Origin: Bradyrhizobium sp. 200
GTDB lineage: Bacteria > Pseudomonadota > Alphaproteobacteria > Rhizobiales > Xanthobacteraceae
NCBI RefSeq assembly: GCF_023100945.1
Contig: NZ_CP064689.1
Span: 4,198,001 to 4,262,000, forward strand
DNA length: 64,000 nt
Direction: 5' to 3'
Shown here: positions 25,293 to 32,552 of the stretch, piece after piece
Layout: each line of letters starts with the position of its first letter
How positions within the stretch are numbered: the stretch's first letter is position 1
The notes under the pieces: generated by a model
The model's database searches: none
Seen by the model: the letters and a program-made list of their open reading frames with translations, nothing else
What the model was told of the DNA's origin: nothing
Position numbers and translations under genes: made by a program

Positions 25293-26138
25293 TCATCGTC
25301 CCAGCGCCACCACGGTGTTGACGTCCGAAACGCCCAGCAGAACGGCGAGCTGATCCGCTCGCATGCCGCGTTCGAGGCAATGACGGACGCAGGCGCGACG
25401 CAGGTCACCTGTCGTGAGCCGTTCCACGAAGCCGAGCGCGGCGCACCGCCGTGCGAGCTCCGCGTTCAAGGTGCTGCCGTTGAGCGCATGTCCCCGTTCG
25501 GATACGAACAGAAGTCGTTCTGGATCGAGACCTATACCATCGAGATGGCGGTCGAAGATGAGCTTGGCCTTGCCGGAGAGGGCGACGGTCCGGGCGAGCG
25601 GTGCTCCTCCCCGCCCTCCTTTGAAAGCCACCCTCGTCTCGGTCTCAGTCCCCTCGATATGAGCAGTACCGAGCTCGAGTATCTCCGAGACGAGACATCC
25701 CGTTCCATAGAGCAGCGAAAGCGCTGCATCGATTCTGATCTTTCGCGGATCGTCCGATTTGGAATCGACGAGCCGCACGCAATCCACGGCGCTTGGAAAA
25801 GCCTGCATTCGCGAGGTGATCTCCGATATGTGGTCGTCCGATACTCTAGCGGAGTCCGGCACGAACGCCACCTCGCCTTCCTCGCGACCGGCCCGCCGCC
25901 CCGCGATGGATGCGGCCGGATCCGGAATCCTCCGAAAATCCGACCGCATCCTGGCTGACGGCCGAGGGACAAGCTTCGCAAGAGCTCCCACGGCTGGCCT
26001 TCCGTCCCCGTGATCTAAAAACGCAGGAACACGTCGAGAATCCCAGCTGGATTCTCGAGATGCAAGCCTCTGCACCATCAGATCCACGGGAATCAGCACA
26101 AGTGATTTCCATCGACGCAGATGCCGAACCCACCCCAT
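25293..26138 (-). CDS. Tyrosine recombinase-like protein, catalytically degenerate, leftward
   Basis: 281 residues from ATG 26138 (GGAGG directly upstream), overlapping the divergent tnsA start by 18 bases; ATG 26078 (261 residues) would avoid this. The C-terminal half follows the integrase catalytic domain: LLYGTGCLVSEILELG (box I Arg lost), FKGGRGGAPLARTVAL, TTGDLRRACVRHCLERG (box II His is Gly, Arg kept), LLGVSDVNTVVALGR (His and nucleophile Tyr lost). It is the only leftward gene of the cluster and ends two bases after the rightward recombinase gene. Confidence 0.7.
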   Translation of the reverse strand: MGWVRHLRRWKSLVLIPVDLMVQRLASRESSWDSRRVPAFLDHGDGRPAVGALAKLVPRPSARMRSDFRRIPDPAASIAGRRAGREEGEVAFVPDSARVSDDHISEITSRMQAFPSAVDCVRLVDSKSDDPRKIRIDAALSLLYGTGCLVSEILELGTAHIEGTETETRVAFKGGRGGAPLARTVALSGKAKLIFDRHLDGIGLDPERLLFVSERGHALNGSTLNAELARRCAALGFVERLTTGDLRRACVRHCLERGMRADQLAVLLGVSDVNTVVALGR

Positions 26139-26951
26139 CAGCCTCCGAAGCCGTTGAGCCCCGCCGTGGCAGCCATGATTACGTCCGTCGGGGGCGAGGA
26201 CAAGGTGCAAACCGTCGCCTTGAGCGAACACGTGCTGATCCACCGGCGGCGAGATGGTGCGCGCTGGCGCAATCCCGTCAACGGCCGGCGCGGTTTCCAG
26301 ACGTCGACCTTCCTCAGCTCGAAGATGCCGGGCCGTCGCATCCAGCTCGAGTCGGGAGGGGAACAGGCGATGTTCATGTTTGCGGAGGTCTATGCGCCGA
26401 TCGCGGCCTACACAGAGCAGAGCGATCTCATCGAGATCGTCGACGAGGAAGGCGCAGCGTGGACGATCACGGACTGTTTCGCGGAACTCAACTGCGGCAA
26501 GTTTGGTTGGCTTGAGGGGAAATACGCGGCGCAGCTTATCTATGAGGACCAAGGCCCTCCCAAGTTCGAACTCGGCCTGGACCCGGACACCACGCATCGC
26601 GCGGCGCGCTTCGAGCAGGCGCTCGCGAAAGCCGGCTATTCTTACGTGATGATCAACGAGTTGTGGTGCCGCCACCCCAACACCATCGAGAACGTCGGTT
26701 TCGCGTTCGCGGCTAAGACGGTTCGGCTCGCGCAGGAGGAAAAGGACGCGATCATCCGTTTGGTGCGCGATAACGACGGCATCACGATCGGCGATTGCGC
26801 AGAGCTTTTCGCCGCCGACGAATGCGCCACCGAGAAGGTCTTTGCCGCAGTGGCGCAGGGGCTGCTCGAAGTGGAATTCGACGAGCCCTACTCGCTCGCA
26901 AACTCAGTCATGTTGCCTCGGCAGGCCTATTGGTTGCGGAGGGACACCTGA
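26121..26951 (+). CDS. tnsA: TnsA-like endonuclease subunit of a Tn7-like transposase
   Basis: 276 residues from ATG 26121; ATG 26175 (MITSVGGEDKVQ) is an alternative, and neither has a strong ribosome site. Catalytic candidates fit TnsA: Glu in ESGGEQAMFMFAEV, Asp in WTITDCFAEL, and E-x-K in WLEGKYAAQL. The C-terminal part (ARFEQALAKAGYSYVMINE, then a winged-helix-like end) also fits. In Tn7, TnsA cuts the 5' ends beside the TnsB transposase. The ATG of the next gene overlaps the stop by one base, and four more genes follow in the same coupled series. Unlike the two TnsA-fold paralogs upstream it keeps its active site. Confidence 0.7.
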   Translation: MPNPPHQPPKPLSPAVAAMITSVGGEDKVQTVALSEHVLIHRRRDGARWRNPVNGRRGFQTSTFLSSKMPGRRIQLESGGEQAMFMFAEVYAPIAAYTEQSDLIEIVDEEGAAWTITDCFAELNCGKFGWLEGKYAAQLIYEDQGPPKFELGLDPDTTHRAARFEQALAKAGYSYVMINELWCRHPNTIENVGFAFAAKTVRLAQEEKDAIIRLVRDNDGITIGDCAELFAADECATEKVFAAVAQGLLEVEFDEPYSLANSVMLPRQAYWLRRDT

Positions 26952-27127
26952 TGATCCGACGGGTCCTAATCGCAGGGTCGCCGTTTGTGGCCGAGCGCCA
27001 GTCGCAGCGTGAGCTTACGCTCAAGGCTCTTCGCCTCTCCGTGAACAACATCATGGAGCTCTACCATCAAGGTCGCCTGTCGTTTGACGGGGCGGGCCGA
27101 CCGTTTGACATAGCCGGGGCGCGCTGA
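26951..27127 (+). CDS. 58-residue protein between tnsA and tnsB
   Basis: The frame overlaps tnsA and tnsB by one base each (TGATG at both ends), a sign of tight translational coupling. The sequence MIRRVLIAGSPFVAERQSQ, then ELTLKALRLSVNNIMELYH, suggests one or two helices followed by a short tail FDGAGRPFDIAGAR. I know no counterpart in described Tn7 systems. It may be a small accessory subunit or assembly factor. Confidence 0.65.
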   Translation: MIRRVLIAGSPFVAERQSQRELTLKALRLSVNNIMELYHQGRLSFDGAGRPFDIAGAR

Positions 27128-29475
27128 TGGCCAACATCGAGCGTTTCCATCCCAAGCCCGTGACATTGTCGGTCGACTACGGCACGCCGATCCTGCGTCC
27201 CGGTGCCCGCATCGAGATCTGGGGGCAGACCTTCCGCCTCCTCCAGAGAACAGCAACTGGTCAGCACAAACTACAGAACGTCGACACCGGCGACCTCGAG
27301 ACGGTCATCTGGCCCGAATATGTCGCACTTTGGAAGGCCAAGCAGCTCCGCGTTCTCGAGACGCCAGCGGCCAACTTGCCGGCCGCCAAGATCACGCTCT
27401 CGAAGATGCCCATCAAATCGTTTTCGCCGGAGCAGCAAGCCCTTATCAGGCGCAACAAGCACTATTGCACCGAGGTCAGGGACGCCTTGAGGAGCGGCAG
27501 GCTCGAGAACACCAGCAGTTCGAACATCGATGAGTTCCGCAAGACCTTGGCCAAACCCAAGGGATATGAAGACCAGGAGCTTCTTTCTCGCGGACAGATT
27601 CAGAAACTCTACTGGGCATGGAAAGCAGCAGGTGAGCGCGATTCCGTCTTGGCCCATGGCAATTGTGGCGTGGAGCGAAAGTCGACCCTCCACGAAGATG
27701 TCGTCGACATCATCCACGACGTTATCGATGCATATCTTGCTTATCCAAACTACAGCATCGAGAACCTTCAGGAGAGAATCGCAGAGGAAATTAACAGGCG
27801 GTTGGTCAGCGGGGAACTCGTCGCTGAGAGCGACGAGGAAAAGCAAAAGATTCGAGTCCCGTCTCTACCAACCATCGCCAAATATAAGGAACGCATCGAA
27901 CGATACGTCGTCGTTCGCGTCGAGGACGGCGAGTACGAAGCGCAACTCACCAACGCTCCCAAAGGCAAGCTCGTCGTGCCGGCATATCCGGGCGCTCGTT
28001 GGGAGCTTGATCACGCCCTCCTTCCGATTCCCGTATGTGTCGAGTGCATCGGTCTGAACGGTGAACCGGTTCGCATACGTGTCGGCCGGGTCTGGGTCAC
28101 CTTGGTAATCGACGTCGCTACTCGCTTTGTCGTGGCGATGGTGTTCGGAATTGATCCTCCTTCATCCGAACGCACTTTGGCAGCGCTCAAGCTCGCCATG
28201 ACGTCCAAAGCGGAACTCTTCGAGAAGTACGGCATCGAAAACAAGCTGGACGTCACCATCGTCCCAGTCATGATTGTTTTCGACAACGGGAAAGATCTTC
28301 ACGCGCGCGACGTGCTGGCCGCGACTGGCGACCTTAATATCATTCATGCTTTCGCGGGCGCCTATCATGGCGACCACAAACCATTCATCGAACGGTTCAT
28401 TAGAACCTTCAAAGCCTTTTGGCGGAAGACGCCGGGTGCGACCGAAAAGGGGCATCGGGATCGAGGTCCGCGGCGCACGGACATTCCCGAGCCCGAGCCC
28501 ATCCCTCTCGAAGAGCTCGAGCGCATCGGGTGGAAATGGCTGATGGATACTTATCACGTGCGCAAGCATGCCGGTCTTTGGAATGACAAGCCCGCCAACG
28601 TTATGAAACGCCTGCTGGAGCGATTGGTAGCAGACCGAAAGAAGGACATTCCGCGGCCATTCCGCAATATGTTGGCCTATCGCACGACAGTTGAATGCGA
28701 CGCAACCTTCAGCTTCCGTCTGACCCCGTCCGTCGATACGCGTGGGATCCGATATAAGTATCTGTGGTGGAACAGCGGCGAGCTCGCGCGCATGATTTCC
28801 GAGACGAAGTGCGAGCGACTTGATGTCCGTTTGAATCCCGCGAACCTCGGGACTGTCCTCGTTTACCACCCAAAGCGCTTCGAATACTTCGAGGTGCCCT
28901 CGCTGTGCCCGTTCTACACCGAGGGCCTTTCGCTATGGTCTCACAAGCGGATTCTCTCTCGTATTTACGATCATGAGCGCAAGAAGGCGGGTGGCAAGTT
29001 GGGACGCAACTTCACAATCGATATGCCTAAGTACTTGCGGAACGAGGGTGAGCTTTTGGCTCAGCTTATCGACTTGGCCGGCATGAAGCAGCCCTCTATC
29101 ACGCAAGCGCGAAGCGCCGCCCGCTTCCTCGGAAGCAAGCTCGATTTTGCCCTTGCGGTCGCCCGAATGGACGCCATCGACATGCATATGGGCAGGATAC
29201 CGCCTGGGTACGGACCGCTGATCGATTTGAAGAAGGCGGCCAACGGCACATATTACGCTGAGTCCAAGCCAAATCCCAAGGCTAGGAATGGTCGGTCCGA
29301 TTATCGAACCATCGAGTCCATCGCCGATCCTGAGGCGCCCGAACCGATGGTTGAGGGCACCGCGGGCGATATCGTCAACACCAACATGACCACCAGTCCG
29401 ATCGCCGGCTTTGATCCTAACGAGGGATTCGCTGGCGCGGTAAATGGGTCTGACGCAACTGGAGGATCTGTCTGA
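27127..29475 (+). CDS. tnsB: TnsB/TniA-like DDE transposase
   Basis: 782 residues. After an N-terminal beta domain (PGARIEIWGQTFRLLQR) and helical DNA-binding region comes the rve/RNase H catalytic core. The triad is placed as D in WELDHALL, D in VMIVFDNGKDLHA and E in KPFIERFIRTFKAFW. A Mu-type C-terminal domain follows (TYHVRKHAGLWNDKP onward). Such enzymes bind transposon ends and join 3' ends to target DNA. The triad is intact. The start overlaps the 58-residue gene and the stop overlaps the next ATG by one base. Confidence 0.9.
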   Translation: MANIERFHPKPVTLSVDYGTPILRPGARIEIWGQTFRLLQRTATGQHKLQNVDTGDLETVIWPEYVALWKAKQLRVLETPAANLPAAKITLSKMPIKSFSPEQQALIRRNKHYCTEVRDALRSGRLENTSSSNIDEFRKTLAKPKGYEDQELLSRGQIQKLYWAWKAAGERDSVLAHGNCGVERKSTLHEDVVDIIHDVIDAYLAYPNYSIENLQERIAEEINRRLVSGELVAESDEEKQKIRVPSLPTIAKYKERIERYVVVRVEDGEYEAQLTNAPKGKLVVPAYPGARWELDHALLPIPVCVECIGLNGEPVRIRVGRVWVTLVIDVATRFVVAMVFGIDPPSSERTLAALKLAMTSKAELFEKYGIENKLDVTIVPVMIVFDNGKDLHARDVLAATGDLNIIHAFAGAYHGDHKPFIERFIRTFKAFWRKTPGATEKGHRDRGPRRTDIPEPEPIPLEELERIGWKWLMDTYHVRKHAGLWNDKPANVMKRLLERLVADRKKDIPRPFRNMLAYRTTVECDATFSFRLTPSVDTRGIRYKYLWWNSGELARMISETKCERLDVRLNPANLGTVLVYHPKRFEYFEVPSLCPFYTEGLSLWSHKRILSRIYDHERKKAGGKLGRNFTIDMPKYLRNEGELLAQLIDLAGMKQPSITQARSAARFLGSKLDFALAVARMDAIDMHMGRIPPGYGPLIDLKKAANGTYYAESKPNPKARNGRSDYRTIESIADPEAPEPMVEGTAGDIVNTNMTTSPIAGFDPNEGFAGAVNGSDATGGSV

Positions 29476-30509
29476 TGATGCCCACCAATACGGGGCCATC
29501 GCGGGCAACGCTTCCCGCGGTCGTCGATGACAAGAACTGGCGCAGCTTGCCTGTGCCAGATCGCATTGCAGCGATCGAGAATATCTTCCTCTATCACCCA
29601 GAGGTTAGCAGGGCGCTTCAGCGCTTGGAGCACATGTTCCATGCAGGCCGGGGAATGGGCGTCCTCATGCACGGTCCTGACAAGGTCGGGATCGGCTCTC
29701 TAATCAAGCGCTTCGCGCAGACGCATCCCGCCCGGGAGCGAAAGCCCATCGCGCTCCAGCCGGTCATCGTCAGCACGCCGACCTCGAAGCTCTCGGCCGC
29801 CGGGCTGGCGGAGTCTATTTCGTGCGACGCGGGATGGCCCCCATTCTTTGGTGCGAGCAGCAAAATTCCCGAGCTTCAAATAGACAATCTCTTCCGCAGG
29901 AGCGAAACGCGAATGCTTTTTCTGTTGCGCGCCTCGCTCCTCGCTAATGGGCGCACGACCATCGCTCCGGAAAGCATCCCCTTCATCATTAACATTCTCG
30001 ATCGCGCTGCCGTGACCTTCATCCTTGCCGGCCGCGAAAATCTTCCGGATCTGGTGATGAAGTGTCCAGATCTGAGAGATGCGTTTTTCCAGGATATGCC
30101 TGTGGCGCCGCTTCCGATGGACGAGCACTGGCTCGCCATGATCGGCACGCTCGCAACTGAGCTTCCGTTCGAGGAGACCGAGTTGACGAAGGATGACATG
30201 CCGGAGCGCCTGCATAATGCGAGCGAAGGTAAAACGCCGGATCTCATGCCTCTCGTCAAAACGGCGTCGACCGTCGCTTACTATGAAGATCGGTCGCCGG
30301 TGTTGCGCGTCGAACATTTCAAAAGGGCCTTTTCTTACATTCGGCGGCCGAGCAGGACCGACAACCCCTTCGACGCTGGTGTCGCGGCACAGAGCTTCCA
30401 TGTGCGCAAGAGCCAAACAGCGGAGAACACCAAGCGGGACGTCAATCGCGACGCGCTGCGGATTGCCAACCGCGATTCACGCCGAGCGCGCTTTGAAAAC
30501 CTGATGTAG
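29475..30509 (+). CDS. tnsC: TnsC/TniB-like AAA protein with lost Walker motifs
   Basis: 344 residues. The fold of a TniB/TnsC regulator is visible: MGVLMHGPDKVGIGSLIKRF is the P-loop region, TRMLFLLRASLLANG the Walker B region, and VTFILAGREN the sensor-1 strand. The P-loop Lys is replaced (G72-I73-G74-S75 where GK[ST] is expected), and the Walker B DE is Leu151-Arg152. ATP binding and hydrolysis, which drive TnsC filaments and target choice in Tn7 and related systems, should be absent. The gene is long, open and coupled to tnsB, so it is unlikely to be plain decay. Confidence 0.8.
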   Translation: MMPTNTGPSRATLPAVVDDKNWRSLPVPDRIAAIENIFLYHPEVSRALQRLEHMFHAGRGMGVLMHGPDKVGIGSLIKRFAQTHPARERKPIALQPVIVSTPTSKLSAAGLAESISCDAGWPPFFGASSKIPELQIDNLFRRSETRMLFLLRASLLANGRTTIAPESIPFIINILDRAAVTFILAGRENLPDLVMKCPDLRDAFFQDMPVAPLPMDEHWLAMIGTLATELPFEETELTKDDMPERLHNASEGKTPDLMPLVKTASTVAYYEDRSPVLRVEHFKRAFSYIRRPSRTDNPFDAGVAAQSFHVRKSQTAENTKRDVNRDALRIANRDSRRARFENLM

Positions 30510-30516
30510 GCTTTGT

Positions 30517-31443
30517 ATGACCAGCGAAACGGCAATCTGCTTCGAACCCTTTGACGGAGAGTCGACGTCCTCATTGCTGTTGCGCGCGGCTACTAGTCTC
30601 TCGCGCGTTCCCGGCCTTGTGGTCGCAGGCCTTCTTGGCGACGCCGAAGCGGTCGCTTCAGCCGTCCATCGGCACGATTCTATCGAAGCAATCGTTTCGA
30701 ACCTCGGAGTCGAAAGGATAGACCTGCAACGCACAATGATCTACCGAGATGGTGACAACCTGCGTGTCGGACCGTTCGTGGTCCGAACGCAGGACATCGA
30801 TCAAACCCATCGCAGGGTGTGTCCCGCAGTTCTCAGGAATGATGCGCTGCAAGAAAGATCGCCGTATCAGAGATTGAAATGGACTATCCGCGTTCTCCGT
30901 TTCGATCCTGACAATGGCGGATCGATTGTCGATCGGTGCGGTTGCGGCCGCGATTTGTTGTGGCGCGAGACCACTCGGATCGACGAATGCCCTTCTTGCG
31001 GCTGTCCTTTGTGGGAATCCACAGCGAATGATAGCGAGTGCCAGGATGGCGAAGCTGTGCACTTCCTGAACAAGCTCTTCAGCGATCGCGAACTTCGTCG
31101 CGAAGAGGCGCGGTCGGCTCTCCCCTTCGAAATCTCGGAATGGACAGAGGCCGACCTGTTGGAGCTTTTCGAGACGCTGGGTCTGTTTTCTCATCCGGAA
31201 GTGCTCATGCGCATGCCCCGCGCCGACGTTGAACTTTGGAGTCGCGCGGTTGGCATTCACGCAACACTGAATGGTCTGGGCGCGATCCGCAATTTGATCG
31301 AGGGTGCATTCGAAGATCCACCAGCCGGTGCAGACGGGTTTTGGCCGGCGCGCCGCATGGCGTTCGCTAACCTTGCGATCCACCGGTGCCGCTCTTCGCG
31401 CGCCCGTGACCTTCTCGGCGAATTGTTGAGAAGCTTCGTATGA
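30517..31443 (+). CDS. tniQ: TniQ-like target-selection protein, divergent zinc fingers
   Basis: 308 residues. The N-terminus PFDGESTSSLLLRAATSLSR and the stretch RRVCPAVLRND match the TniQ start and first finger, but the finger has only one of its usual cysteines. The second finger is better kept: DRCGCGRDLLW ... DECPSCGCPLW. TniQ/TnsD proteins choose the insertion site and recruit TnsC. The gene starts 7 bases after tnsC and its stop overlaps the next ATG (ATGA). Confidence 0.75.
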   Translation: MTSETAICFEPFDGESTSSLLLRAATSLSRVPGLVVAGLLGDAEAVASAVHRHDSIEAIVSNLGVERIDLQRTMIYRDGDNLRVGPFVVRTQDIDQTHRRVCPAVLRNDALQERSPYQRLKWTIRVLRFDPDNGGSIVDRCGCGRDLLWRETTRIDECPSCGCPLWESTANDSECQDGEAVHFLNKLFSDRELRREEARSALPFEISEWTEADLLELFETLGLFSHPEVLMRMPRADVELWSRAVGIHATLNGLGAIRNLIEGAFEDPPAGADGFWPARRMAFANLAIHRCRSSRARDLLGELLRSFV

Positions 31444-32324
31444 GGGTTCCAGAGCGGTACCTATGGATAGTGAGATCGATCGGCACGCGGCGCGCCACTG
31501 AAGCAGGCCAGGCCGCGCTCGCTATCAGTTGGCTCGTCGCTTTCTTGCTTCCTTTCGGCCTATCGTTGGAGGAAGCCGATCAGCGGGCTCTCGAGAATTT
31601 TTGTCGCCATGCGTCGGAGGCTCGGAACGACGTTTCGATGAATCGCCTAGTCTACAGTATCCGCAATATCTATGCGGAGCTTCGCGCAAAGGAGTGGATC
31701 GACTCCGATCCGGCGATAGACTTGCGATGGAAATGCGATCGACAGGGCCGAGACACGCTAGATATCGATTTGAACGCAGTCGAAGCATTGCTGAAGCATC
31801 TGGAGACCCGACGACAGGCTGATTTGTTGGAGGAAACCGCTAGGGATAGATTGGTCGTGCAGCTTGCGGTAGATGCCGGCGTCGCCTGCAGCGAACTCTC
31901 CGAGTTGAACCATGCTGACACGGGAAGCAGCGGTGCGATCCGGATCGCTGTTGGTACGCCGCGCGAGAGGATCGCCCGTCTGTCTCCGCGAGGTCTTGCC
32001 TATAGCTCCACCTACTTTGATCATCGTCGCGATCTGTTCGGAATAGGGTCCGATGCCCTCTTTGCAAGCGTCCGGGGGGCTCGCGAACGGCTTCCCATCC
32101 GCACGATTGCGAACATCATCCAGATCCAGATCGCCAACGCCGGCCTGACAGGTCGCATCATGCCCGCCGACCTTGGACGCTACGGCACCGCGAAATTGAT
32201 CGCGGAGGGAGTCGCCCCCCAAGATGCTCTTTTGATGATCGGATACAAACGAATTCCGATGCCCGCCCGGGGCAACGAACTGGATCCCAATATCCTACGA
32301 GCGTGCCACCCGCTGCACTTGTGA
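31440..32324 (+). CDS. Tyrosine recombinase-like protein, catalytically dead, after tniQ
   Basis: 294 residues, coupled to tniQ by a 4-base overlap. The helical core-binding half (residues ~20-110) and catalytic half follow the integrase layout. Box I reads DAGVACSELSEL (Arg lost), box II MPADLGRYGTAKLI (His and Arg lost), LLGHK is MIGYK, and no Tyr is found at the nucleophile position. Coupling to the transposase operon suggests it works with the Tn7-like proteins, perhaps as a DNA-binding target selector (inference). Confidence 0.65.
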   Translation: MRVPERYLWIVRSIGTRRATEAGQAALAISWLVAFLLPFGLSLEEADQRALENFCRHASEARNDVSMNRLVYSIRNIYAELRAKEWIDSDPAIDLRWKCDRQGRDTLDIDLNAVEALLKHLETRRQADLLEETARDRLVVQLAVDAGVACSELSELNHADTGSSGAIRIAVGTPRERIARLSPRGLAYSSTYFDHRRDLFGIGSDALFASVRGARERLPIRTIANIIQIQIANAGLTGRIMPADLGRYGTAKLIAEGVAPQDALLMIGYKRIPMPARGNELDPNILRACHPLHL

Positions 32325-32552
32325 TCGTCTTGGCCGGCCGCCGTTCAAGGCGCCGAGGATCAGCTATTGCTGGCCAATTTCGCGACCGAGCGCCAAATTG
32401 CGCCCGGCCGCCGCGGCCTACCATTGCACACGTCCAGATGCGATAGACCGGTGGTTTGCTGTCGTGAGACTGTGATCGAGCCCATACTGCTGCGGTAGAG
32501 ATCTGTTCTGTTGCGTTAAGACGCATTCGCCCTAGCCCGCTCGCGTCCCTAG

